Shown here piece by piece: positions 34,474 through 44,000 of a stretch of 64,000 bases of DNA. Position numbers and translations under genes: made by a program. Location of the stretch: contig NZ_AP024233.1 of assembly GCF_025998535.1 (NCBI RefSeq), positions 2,178,001 through 2,242,000 of the forward strand, in the 5' to 3' direction. The stretch comes from Desulfolithobacter dissulfuricans. Lineage in GTDB: Bacteria > Desulfobacterota > Desulfobulbia > Desulfobulbales > Desulfobulbaceae. Position 1 is the stretch's first letter; the number at the start of each line of letters is the position of its first letter. The notes below the pieces were generated by a model, which did not search any database, was not told the DNA's origin, and was given only the letters and a program-made list of their open reading frames with translations.

Positions 34474-36564
34474 ATCGAGTAGGGTGAGGCAAGTTAATTA
34501 CGCTTGCCTCATCCCTCTCACAGAACCGTACGTACGGGTCTCGTATACGGCTCCTGTTTATTTTCCTTCATATTGAAACAGAGATTCCAGTAGATACAGC
34601 ACCAAGATCAAAGAGACCCAAGCCCCGGTGTAAATATCCGTTGGGCAGGGCATAATGGCTCAAAGGACTTGCCGCATTGGCCCAGGAGTTCATTTTGATC
34701 GCATCAAACTTCCCCCTGTATCCAAGCTGCCTCAGCCTGCGGTGAAGCCGATTGGGCTTCTTCCACAATTTCAGCTGGATGGCTCGCAGTCTTCTCCGAA
34801 TCCATCTCATCAGCCTTGAAAATTCTCCTGTGCAGTTCGCTATCCGGAAGTAGTTGGCAAATCCCCTCAAGAGCGGATTGAGATCTGCAATCACTTTCTC
34901 AAGATTCACCGGGGAATTACGCCGGGTCATTGCCTTGACCTTTGCCTTGAAAGACTTAATCTTGCCTCGCTGGATTTGCGTATACTGAGAGCATACGGAT
35001 ACTCCCAGAAAGTTTACGCCCCGACTGCTGTGGCAGATATGGGTCTTTTCACGGTTGACAGTCAGCAGCAATTCTCCTTCAAGATAGTGCCGTGCCTGCT
35101 CAAGAGCATTCTCGGCCGCTTTCTTTGATTGGCACAGAATCAGGATATCGTCCGCATAGCGGACTATTCGGTGGCCACGATTCTTCATGAATTGATCAAA
35201 AGAATCGAGATACACATTGGCTATCAGAGGGCTGATCACGCCGCCCTGTGGACTGCCGATCTCGCTAGCCGTAAATCCCGAATCCGTCATTACACCGCTC
35301 TTCAGAAACTTCTCCAGGAGACCGAGGATACTCCCGTCCCTGATCCGGCGACGAAAGGCGCTGAGGATGAGATCATGGTCCAAGGTGTCAAAGCATTTGG
35401 ACAGATCCATATCAACTACCCACTTTCGATCGTAGTCACGGATAAACATCGTCGCCTTGGATATCGCCTGATGACAACTGCGGCCTGGGCGATAGCCATA
35501 GCTCGACGGGTGGAAATCCCGATCGAATATCGGCAGGAGAATGTCGAGCAGTGCCTGCTGCACTACACGGTCACGGACTGCTGGAATACCGAGCAACCGA
35601 ACTCCTCCGGTTGGCTTGGGTATCTCTACCCGGCGCACGGCCAGTGGCTGGTAACTCTTTTCCCACAGTTCCTTCAGGAGACAGTCGATGTTGGCTTCGG
35701 CTGATGCGGCAAAGTCCTTGATGGACTGGCCGTCTATTCCGGCAGCTCCCTTCGCAGACCTCACCTTCCCAAACGCCTTGTGCAGAGCGTCCCTGCTCAG
35801 CATCCGGTCATACAGACTGTACCAAACGTCAACCATGCTCCTGTCCTGCGTCCCCATCCCTCCACTTCTGCCTGGAATCCCCGGGTCTTCACCCAAATGA
35901 GAGCGCCTTCTATCCCAATGGGCAATGTACGCTCAACTGTTCAGGTTACTCCGATGAACGGCCAAAATCAGCAGACGGCCTCTCACAGCATACCGCCGAA
36001 AATGTGCCCCGCCCCGTCGGGCAGCTTGTGTTCTGACTCCAGACCTCCATGATCTTCAGGGAACCTTCAAATAAACTTCATCCCTTCGCAACTGATACCG
36101 CTTTTGGCAAATACCAGCCCCTGTCAAACAACGCTGACAGGTCATCCCGGTTTTATCCTCCACGCTGTTACCAGGCTTCTCCGGCCGGGATTTCATCACT
36201 ACTACGGAATCATCTGCCACCTCCCACCGCTTCGGTAGGCCTTGGATCTCTCCTTGAACCTTCCTTAACTCTCGTACTGCAAGTACGCTAGGAGGCTTCC
36301 CCGGTTAAGGCGAACTCCCGGTGAGCAATCCCATCCTCAATCACGCCAAAGGTCTGACCAGGTATCGGGCTTCACGCTATTGTGCACGCTTACCCACCTA
36401 TGACGCCGAATCAGGTTCACTTACGCTATGTACCGCTCACTTCCTATCGCTTCCTTCAGACCCTGCCGTTGCCAGCAACGCCCTTGCGATTCGGATTGTC
36501 TTCCCCCTGGTCGGGGTGACGCCTGCGTTCCGCAGGCTGGGTTTGCCCGCCATGCCGGGCAAAC
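34474..36564 (-). mobile_element. Group II intron, copy 1 (2091 bp)
   Basis: Retroelement whose RNA lies on the minus strand. The 3' end carries a domain V-like sequence (GAGCCGTATACGAGACCCGT then ACGTACGGTTC) and a domain VI-like GAGGCAAG...CTTGCCTC hairpin; the intron ends at ...CTCGAT (34474). The 5' end begins GTTTGCCCGGC at 36564. It abuts copy 2 with no bases between. The edge is ambiguous by one base. It encodes one reverse transcriptase/maturase. Insertion after a terminator (see copy 2) points to group IIC. Confidence 0.88.
34568..35896 (-). CDS. ltrA: Group II intron reverse transcriptase/maturase (copy 1)
   Basis: A 442-residue protein that splices and mobilises its own intron. 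RT blocks are clear: GIDGQSIKDF, RRVEIPKPTGGVRLLGIPAVRDRVVQQAL, SYGYRPGRSCHQA, the catalytic VRYADDILIL (YADD), SPQGGVISPLIANVYLD, and VNREKTHICHSSRGVNFLG. The C-terminal maturase (X) domain has the GFANYFRIANC and RRRLRAIQLKLWKKP blocks. No HNH endonuclease domain follows, as in group IIC elements. The first codon is a TTG; ATG codons 13 or 20 residues later may be the real start. It is identical to the copy at 36659-37987. Confidence 0.95.
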   Translation of the reverse strand: MGEDPGIPGRSGGMGTQDRSMVDVWYSLYDRMLSRDALHKAFGKVRSAKGAAGIDGQSIKDFAASAEANIDCLLKELWEKSYQPLAVRRVEIPKPTGGVRLLGIPAVRDRVVQQALLDILLPIFDRDFHPSSYGYRPGRSCHQAISKATMFIRDYDRKWVVDMDLSKCFDTLDHDLILSAFRRRIRDGSILGLLEKFLKSGVMTDSGFTASEIGSPQGGVISPLIANVYLDSFDQFMKNRGHRIVRYADDILILCQSKKAAENALEQARHYLEGELLLTVNREKTHICHSSRGVNFLGVSVCSQYTQIQRGKIKSFKAKVKAMTRRNSPVNLEKVIADLNPLLRGFANYFRIANCTGEFSRLMRWIRRRLRAIQLKLWKKPNRLHRRLRQLGYRGKFDAIKMNSWANAASPLSHYALPNGYLHRGLGLFDLGAVSTGISVSI

Positions 36565-38655
36565 ATCGAGTAGGGTGAGGCAAGTTAATTACGCTTGCCT
36601 CATCCCTCTCACAGAACCGTACGTACGGGTCTCGTATACGGCTCCTGTTTATTTTCCTTCATATTGAAACAGAGATTCCAGTAGATACAGCACCAAGATC
36701 AAAGAGACCCAAGCCCCGGTGTAAATATCCGTTGGGCAGGGCATAATGGCTCAAAGGACTTGCCGCATTGGCCCAGGAGTTCATTTTGATCGCATCAAAC
36801 TTCCCCCTGTATCCAAGCTGCCTCAGCCTGCGGTGAAGCCGATTGGGCTTCTTCCACAATTTCAGCTGGATGGCTCGCAGTCTTCTCCGAATCCATCTCA
36901 TCAGCCTTGAAAATTCTCCTGTGCAGTTCGCTATCCGGAAGTAGTTGGCAAATCCCCTCAAGAGCGGATTGAGATCTGCAATCACTTTCTCAAGATTCAC
37001 CGGGGAATTACGCCGGGTCATTGCCTTGACCTTTGCCTTGAAAGACTTAATCTTGCCTCGCTGGATTTGCGTATACTGAGAGCATACGGATACTCCCAGA
37101 AAGTTTACGCCCCGACTGCTGTGGCAGATATGGGTCTTTTCACGGTTGACAGTCAGCAGCAATTCTCCTTCAAGATAGTGCCGTGCCTGCTCAAGAGCAT
37201 TCTCGGCCGCTTTCTTTGATTGGCACAGAATCAGGATATCGTCCGCATAGCGGACTATTCGGTGGCCACGATTCTTCATGAATTGATCAAAAGAATCGAG
37301 ATACACATTGGCTATCAGAGGGCTGATCACGCCGCCCTGTGGACTGCCGATCTCGCTAGCCGTAAATCCCGAATCCGTCATTACACCGCTCTTCAGAAAC
37401 TTCTCCAGGAGACCGAGGATACTCCCGTCCCTGATCCGGCGACGAAAGGCGCTGAGGATGAGATCATGGTCCAAGGTGTCAAAGCATTTGGACAGATCCA
37501 TATCAACTACCCACTTTCGATCGTAGTCACGGATAAACATCGTCGCCTTGGATATCGCCTGATGACAACTGCGGCCTGGGCGATAGCCATAGCTCGACGG
37601 GTGGAAATCCCGATCGAATATCGGCAGGAGAATGTCGAGCAGTGCCTGCTGCACTACACGGTCACGGACTGCTGGAATACCGAGCAACCGAACTCCTCCG
37701 GTTGGCTTGGGTATCTCTACCCGGCGCACGGCCAGTGGCTGGTAACTCTTTTCCCACAGTTCCTTCAGGAGACAGTCGATGTTGGCTTCGGCTGATGCGG
37801 CAAAGTCCTTGATGGACTGGCCGTCTATTCCGGCAGCTCCCTTCGCAGACCTCACCTTCCCAAACGCCTTGTGCAGAGCGTCCCTGCTCAGCATCCGGTC
37901 ATACAGACTGTACCAAACGTCAACCATGCTCCTGTCCTGCGTCCCCATCCCTCCACTTCTGCCTGGAATCCCCGGGTCTTCACCCAAATGAGAGCGCCTT
38001 CTATCCCAATGGGCAATGTACGCTCAACTGTTCAGGTTACTCCGATGAACGGCCAAAATCAGCAGACGGCCTCTCACAGCATACCGCCGAAAATGTGCCC
38101 CGCCCCGTCGGGCAGCTTGTGTTCTGACTCCAGACCTCCATGATCTTCAGGGAACCTTCAAATAAACTTCATCCCTTCGCAACTGATACCGCTTTTGGCA
38201 AATACCAGCCCCTGTCAAACAACGCTGACAGGTCATCCCGGTTTTATCCTCCACGCTGTTACCAGGCTTCTCCGGCCGGGATTTCATCACTACTACGGAA
38301 TCATCTGCCACCTCCCACCGCTTCGGTAGGCCTTGGATCTCTCCTTGAACCTTCCTTAACTCTCGTACTGCAAGTACGCTAGGAGGCTTCCCCGGTTAAG
38401 GCGAACTCCCGGTGAGCAATCCCATCCTCAATCACGCCAAAGGTCTGACCAGGTATCGGGCTTCACGCTATTGTGCACGCTTACCCACCTATGACGCCGA
38501 ATCAGGTTCACTTACGCTATGTACCGCTCACTTCCTATCGCTTCCTTCAGACCCTGCCGTTGCCAGCAACGCCCTTGCGATTCGGATTGTCTTCCCCCTG
38601 GTCGGGGTGACGCCTGCGTTCCGCAGGCTGGGTTTGCCCGCCATGCCGGGCAAAC
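36565..38655 (-). mobile_element. Group II intron, copy 2 (2091 bp), directly behind the sat terminator
   Basis: Same length and apparently the same sequence as copy 1, joined head to tail without spacer. On the minus strand its 5' end (GTTTGCCCGGC, at 38655) follows the T-run of the sat terminator within two bases. Group IIC introns characteristically insert just behind terminator hairpins. A second insertion at the same terminator would push the older copy downstream and give exactly this tandem. An assembly duplication cannot be ruled out from sequence alone. Confidence 0.85.
36659..37987 (-). CDS. ltrA: Group II intron reverse transcriptase/maturase (copy 2)
   Basis: Identical in amino-acid sequence to the enzyme at 34568-35896: seven RT blocks with the YADD active site and a C-terminal maturase domain, 442 residues, no endonuclease domain. 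It lies in domain IV of the second intron copy. Complete identity implies a recent event or gene conversion; the reading frame is intact, so the element may still be active. Confidence 0.95.
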   Translation of the reverse strand: MGEDPGIPGRSGGMGTQDRSMVDVWYSLYDRMLSRDALHKAFGKVRSAKGAAGIDGQSIKDFAASAEANIDCLLKELWEKSYQPLAVRRVEIPKPTGGVRLLGIPAVRDRVVQQALLDILLPIFDRDFHPSSYGYRPGRSCHQAISKATMFIRDYDRKWVVDMDLSKCFDTLDHDLILSAFRRRIRDGSILGLLEKFLKSGVMTDSGFTASEIGSPQGGVISPLIANVYLDSFDQFMKNRGHRIVRYADDILILCQSKKAAENALEQARHYLEGELLLTVNREKTHICHSSRGVNFLGVSVCSQYTQIQRGKIKSFKAKVKAMTRRNSPVNLEKVIADLNPLLRGFANYFRIANCTGEFSRLMRWIRRRLRAIQLKLWKKPNRLHRRLRQLGYRGKFDAIKMNSWANAASPLSHYALPNGYLHRGLGLFDLGAVSTGISVSI

Positions 38656-38657
38656 AC

Positions 38658-38691
38658 AAAAAAGGAGATGCCACCTGGCACCTCCTTTTTT
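38658..38691 (-). terminator. Rho-independent terminator of sat; intron insertion site
   Basis: Minus strand AAAAAAGGAG...CTCCTTTTTT, with an inner TGCC/GGCA stem, then GTG. It lies 25 bases beyond the sat stop. Group II intron copy 2 begins immediately after its T-run. Confidence 0.9.
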
Positions 38692-38716
38692 CTAATTCCA
38701 GCTGAAGTGGAAAGAA

Positions 38717-39997
38717 TTACATGGCATCGCCGGAAGCGGCACCCTGCATCTTGACCTCAACTTTCTCGGTGAGACCCTCGTAGTACTCGCGAAGCAGAGC
38801 GAGAACTTCGTCACGACCAAAGTGATCCGGAATCTCGGCACCCTCGGAAAGGGCCTTACGCAGCTTGGTACCGGAGAGGATGACCCGATCTTCCTTGCCA
38901 TGCGGGCAGGTCCGCAGGGATGCCATGCCGTCACACTTGTAGCAGTAGAAGGTCCAGTCGATCTTCATGGGCTTGCAGAGCAGGTCCTTGGAAGAGTCAC
39001 CGGTTTTGGGGATCCGGTCAAAAATTTCCTGGGCCTCGAACAGACCGTAGAAATCGCCGACACCGGCATGGTCACGACCGATCAGCATGTTGTTGACACC
39101 GTAGTTCTGGCGGAAGGTGGCGTGCAGCAGACCCTCACGCGGACCAGCATACCGCATGTCCAGCGGATAGCCAGCGTTGATGACGTTATCTTTGACAAAG
39201 TAGTTGTCGATCAGTATCTGGATGGCCTTGACACGGACGTTGGCCGGAATGTCACCGGGCTTCAGGTTACCGATCAGGGAGTGAATCAGAACGCCGTCAC
39301 ATACCTCGATGGCGATCTTGGCCAGATACTCGTGGGAGCGATGCATGGGGTTACGCAGCTGCAGTGCGGCTACATCGGCCCAGCCACGCTCGTCGAACAT
39401 ACGACGGGTCTGAGCAGGGGTCAGGTACACACCCGGGTACTCCTCGGGATACTCACCCTCGGACAGGACCTTTACAGGACCGGCGATATTGTACTCTTTC
39501 TGAGCCATAACCATCTGGACGCCCGGGTGATCTTCCATGGCAACTTCCCAGAAACGGCCACCAACAGAGTCCTCGCCCTGGCCCTTGAAGACCATTTCAC
39601 ACTCCCACTTCTTGTCAGCCTCGGTCATCTCATATTTTTCCATGACCTTCATGGTGGCGTAGATCTCGCCGCCATTGACAAGAGCGATCTCGTCGCCTTC
39701 CTTGATGGAACCAGCATCGTCGGCAGAGACATCCAGGGTGATCGGTACAGGCCAGAAAGTGCCATCAGCCATCTGGAAATTTTCACAAACTCCCTTCCAG
39801 TCTTCGCGGGTCATGAAACCATCCAGCGGAGAGAAACCACCGATACCCATCATGATCAGGTCGCCCTTTGCCCGGTCGGAAACCTCGACCTGCTTCAGGC
39901 TCTTTGCTTTTTCCAGCTCTGCCTCACGCTCCTCTCCATGAAGCAGGGCACAAACAAGACCTCTTCCGCCGTGGGGTGGTACCAACTTTGAGAACAT
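38717..39997 (-). CDS. sat: Sulfate adenylyltransferase (ATP sulfurylase), dissimilatory type
   Basis: A 426-residue cytoplasmic enzyme that makes APS from sulfate and ATP in sulfate reduction, or runs in reverse in sulfur oxidation and disproportionation. [12 protein letters not shown] is the QxRNP-type substrate loop with the nearby Hxx[13 protein letters not shown] the GRDHAG block; near the C-terminus, [16 protein letters not shown] holds the Cys residues that bind zinc in dissimilatory and archaeal enzymes. The ATG at 39997 has a GAGAGGAAAAATT leader. It is monocistronic: a strong promoter about 140 bases upstream and a terminator, now followed by two group II introns. It ties the organism to a sulfur-based metabolism. 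Confidence 0.97.
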   Translation of the reverse strand: MFSKLVPPHGGRGLVCALLHGEEREAELEKAKSLKQVEVSDRAKGDLIMMGIGGFSPLDGFMTREDWKGVCENFQMADGTFWPVPITLDVSADDAGSIKEGDEIALVNGGEIYATMKVMEKYEMTEADKKWECEMVFKGQGEDSVGGRFWEVAMEDHPGVQMVMAQKEYNIAGPVKVLSEGEYPEEYPGVYLTPAQTRRMFDERGWADVAALQLRNPMHRSHEYLAKIAIEVCDGVLIHSLIGNLKPGDIPANVRVKAIQILIDNYFVKDNVINAGYPLDMRYAGPREGLLHATFRQNYGVNNMLIGRDHAGVGDFYGLFEAQEIFDRIPKTGDSSKDLLCKPMKIDWTFYCYKCDGMASLRTCPHGKEDRVILSGTKLRKALSEGAEIPDHFGRDEVLALLREYYEGLTEKVEVKMQGAASGDAM

Positions 39998-40133
39998 AAT
40001 TTTTCCTCTCTCGTTAAGTTTAGAATTACCGTTTAGTTCAACATAACCTACTTTCAGACCGGATACATCAATCGCCTTGAAACTCCTCCTTCCTCGGGCT
40101 GATGTTACTGAACCGGCATTCAGAAATCACTGT

Positions 40134-40163
40134 TATATAAAGACCAGCATCAGAGTATGTCAA
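40134..40163 (-). promoter_or_regulatory. Strong sigma-70 promoter of sat
   Basis: On the minus strand, TTGACA (40163-40158), a 17-base spacer and TTATAT (40140-40135) form a near-consensus promoter, giving a leader of about 130 nt before the ATG at 39997. The leader contains a purine-rich GGAAGGAGGAG stretch (about 40083-40096) not near any sat start codon. Confidence 0.8.
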
Positions 40164-40319
40164 GCAAAAAAATCCGTTTCACGATCCATGGTTCTGCAAA
40201 TCCGGGAAGGCCGAACATTTCGAAACTCGGAGGTGTTCGACCGCGGCTGGTTCGAAACGGAGTGAAGGCCGACACGAAGAGCTTTGCGGCAGCGCGCATG
40301 GGAGGCTGACGACATAGAA

Positions 40320-40358
40320 AGGCTCTGACAGGGTGCAACCCGCACCCTGTCAGAGCCT
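40320..40358 (-). terminator. Terminator-like hairpin after the pilus operon
   Basis: Perfect 17-bp arms AGGCTCTGACAGGGTGC (40320-40336) and its complement (40342-40358) with a five-base loop. Only TTTC follows on the minus strand, so it is a weak intrinsic terminator or an mRNA-stabilising end. It lies about 50 bases after the last gene of the pilus run. Confidence 0.65.
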
Positions 40359-40407
40359 GCAGGCCGGCCTGCCACCAATGGATGGATCAGGCCGGATATA
40401 GTTACTG

Positions 40408-40917
40408 TCAGTTGTGCCAGACCCCGTTTTCAAAAATAATCTTGTCGCGCCCCTTCCGCACGCGGTCGGCACGATCGGGAGAGGATCCGGAAGAAGGAGT
40501 ATTCCGCAGCCGGGTGGCATCAATTCCCGGCACAGCGAGAGGCAGGACCACCTTGAGCTGCCCTGCGATTTCTGTTTGCGCGGCACCCCTGTAGACGACC
40601 ATTTTCCTCGCGACCCACATTGATCTCTCACGATCCGTATCTGTTTCGTCTATGGCGACCAGATCGCCAGGATGCAGATCCTTCATGGAACCCGGTTTCT
40701 CCACTCCGTCTTCGCTGTCAACCACAACTACCTGCTCGACCCGGTAGCTGCGATCACCAACCTGGACCAGGGAGTGAGTCGGTGAGACCTCAAGCACATA
40801 ACCAATTACTCCGTGGGCAATGAGATCCTCGTTATCTTCGCCGGCGACTGCGGCCAGGCAAAGTGTCGGCAGCAGCAGCGGCAAGATCAGGGGAACAATG
40901 CATAACAACCTGGTCAT
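40408..40917 (-). CDS. Exported hypothetical protein at the end of the pilus operon
   Basis: A 169-residue protein with a clear signal peptide (about 1-22, RLLCIVPLILPLLLPTLCLA). The mature part, starting near AVAGEDNEDL, has strand-rich sequence (GVIGYVLEVSPTHSLVQVGDRSYRVEQVVVVD, then LHPGDLVAIDET) resembling small beta-barrel or OB-like domains seen in proteins next to pilY1. No family assigned. The ATG at 40917 has GGGAGGA six bases upstream; a GTG seven codons earlier is less likely. It follows pilY1 by about 100 bases and may be its last operon partner. Confidence 0.7.
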   Translation of the reverse strand: MTRLLCIVPLILPLLLPTLCLAAVAGEDNEDLIAHGVIGYVLEVSPTHSLVQVGDRSYRVEQVVVVDSEDGVEKPGSMKDLHPGDLVAIDETDTDRERSMWVARKMVVYRGAAQTEIAGQLKVVLPLAVPGIDATRLRNTPSSGSSPDRADRVRKGRDKIIFENGVWHN

Positions 40918-41020
40918 CGTTCGTCCTCCCACAGGCACCCATGGTACCTGTATTGTGTTATCGTCGTGTTAGAAATCCGTTCGACATCGGTTATCGTCAC
41001 CACCCCTCCTTCACCGCCGC

Positions 41021-44000
41021 CTACTGAGCGGACAGATCCTGCCAGTAACGCATCTGCGCTTTCATGTCCGGCAGATTAACTGGCAGGCCGCTTCCAGGGG
41101 TGTCTGTCGTATTGACAAAAATTATATCATCTTCAAGAATAGGCGAAGTGGGGATCCCCCTGCCAATGGGCACCGCGGCGACCTGATACAAATCAGCTCC
41201 CACAAGTACCTGGTCATCGTCGTTGAATTCCCCGTCGCCGTTGATATCAAAGACCGGATCGTCCGGAGGCAGGCCTGTCTCGTAATCCAGGGCATACAGC
41301 CATGCCTCACCATTGCCGGCACAAACATCGTCATCTGGCCGGAAGGTGGTGAAGAACACTACCCCGCCGACCACCATCGGCCTGGCAATGACCCGCTCGC
41401 TGGGATTGGTGTCCGCGATCAGTTGCACATACCATGGCTCGTTGCCAGGGTTGCTGCCAACGATCACCCTGTAGGTGGCCGGTTCTCCGCTGATGGACGA
41501 AGTCACCTCGGTGGAGACCAGGGACACCAGGCTGTCGAGACCGACGGTTTCCGTCGGCGAGGCAAGGTTGTCCTTGAGGCCGAAAAAGTACTGCTGTTCT
41601 GTGGTGTACTTATCGACCTGCTCCTCGTACTGGCCGGTCCCGAAATACAGCCAGACTTCATTGTCTGTTTCACTGTAGGCATAGGCTCCACCGGCACGAA
41701 TTGGGGTGTCGTGGCTGGCGGTGCCGATATCGAAGAGCAGAGACACCTGCGGTTCCTGATCCTTGCCGATATCGGTCAGCCGGAACATCCTTCCATACAG
41801 GTCGCCGAAATAAAGCGTATCACCATAGTCATCGTAGTCTATATCGACCACCAGCGAGTCGGACAGGGCATTGTCCAGGGACGTACTGCTCAAGGTCCCG
41901 TTCACCAGAGCGACCCCGCCACCGGAGCCGGTTATGGTCTCATTGTCCTGGAATGTGCCTGAGATAGAGTTCGACACTAAAATGAGAGAGCCGGTATCAC
42001 CCTCGTCAAGCACGGTACCGATGGTCGCTGTGGCTCCGGAAGTGGAACCGGTGACCACCGATCCGGCGACAAATTCCGCTGTCTGGCCATCATAGGCCAG
42101 GGTGTTGGCTACCTCGAGCTTGACCCGATTGATATCCACACCGCCCGACTGCCACAGTGGATCTCCGGTGTACGCCTCAATACCGTAGGCATAAGCCTCC
42201 TTGGTCAACTGGTTCGAGCCGATATCGAAACCGGAGCCAAAGAAAGCCGCCCAGCCACCAAAATCGGTGATCGCAGTCGAATCATAGGAAACCCGCTCAA
42301 TCCCCGGGGTGCTTGTCGAAAAGCCGAGTTCGGTATCTTCGAACTGCCAGAGATAGGTTATGGGATCAACATCGTCAAAATTGGTCGCAGTGGTAATATC
42401 CAGGGCAAAGTAGGCGCTCCCTCCGTTGCCCAGGCCATTGACCAGGACAGTCCGCCAGCCCGGATCAGTGATATTGCCGTCCGCGTCCGTGACCACATAC
42501 GCACTGCCCAGGTAGACATCGGCCACCACCGGTGAACCATCGACAGTGTACCTGTGGCAATAGTTGAACAGGTCACAGGAATCATAAGTTGGATCTGAAG
42601 CGGCCATATTCAGGGTATCATGGACAGCTTCCGGATAGAAGCGCCACTGTTCCACCCCGGTGGCCAGATCCAGGGCATGCAGGGCTCCGTCGTTGGATCC
42701 GACGTAGACCATGGAAGAACGGCTGGCCGCATCTCCGTATTTGAAATAACGATAATTATCAAAGGAGTAGTACTTCCTGGGCGCCTCGACGATAACCGGC
42801 GTCGACCGGATGATATCACCGAGGTCCTTGCAGATGTAGTTATCCCCACTGAGAGTAGCGTCCAGGTACTCCACGGCCGGACCGGCACCGCCACCTCCTG
42901 GTGTGACAGTCCAGGCACTTTTCACGGTCGGCATCATCTCGCTCGCGGTCCAGCAGATGCAGTCGCCCACGATCAGGTCAGGATCGCAGGTTTCGTTGCC
43001 ATCGCTGTCGTAGCATTTTTTTAACGCTCCGGTATCAGGGTCATAGGGTGTGGCGATGAGATCGCCGGACCAGTCGGCGGCATTGAACTGGGCATTGATG
43101 ACAAAGGTCCCATGGTCCACCGAGGTCGACGGAGCCGGTGAAGACCCGTAGAACAGCTGTTTCTTGACGCCGGTGGTCACCAGGTTCAGGGCCTCCTCGA
43201 GCGCCTGGCCACTCATGGCGAGGAACGGCAGACCGACGCCGTTCTCGTCTTCCTCGTGCAGGGCGTAGAGATCATCCTCCGCATGCCCGCGTTCATTTGA
43301 AATTTTCGCTATTTCCTGGATCTGGGTCGCATCATCGATACCAAAGCCGATGGCCACTGTGGTGACTTTATCATCGGCCAGGGCATTGGTCTTGGCGATT
43401 ACCCCGTCAAGGGTCGTTTCGATATTGCCAAGACCATCGGTTATCTCAATGAGAAACTTCGGCTGGCAGTCCTTGGTGTAATCGAAATATGTACCGTCCA
43501 GAGCGCCCTTGGTACCGTTGAAATACTTCTGTGCCGCCAGTAGCGACGGTTCCAGAGGTGTCATGCCGCCCGCGCTCACGGAATCAATTGTCGTCTTCAA
43601 GGTCTCTGTTTCGGTCACGGTCCGCTGTTTTACTCCTTCGTGAATCCTGGTATAGTCGTCCGCCGGACTGTAATTGCCGGTCCAGCTACCAAACCCCCAG
43701 GATATGGCCCGGTCCTCGACCAGGTTTTTCAAAACATCCTGGGCGATCTTGAGCCGGGTTTCCCTGGTCGCCACCGTCCAGGCCGGGATGCTGCTCCAGG
43801 ATACGGAGCTCGAGGTGGTGGTACGACTGGAGATATCGTTACTGGCCGTGGTGAAGGACGCCGCGTCGGGTACCAACTCACCGTATATCACCGCATCGGT
43901 TGTACTGCTCAGGCTCGACTGGGAGGTGAACTGAAGGTAGGCGCTCAAAATGGTCGCCCCCTGGGGGATGGTGACGTCCTGGAATCGGATACCGCTGAGA

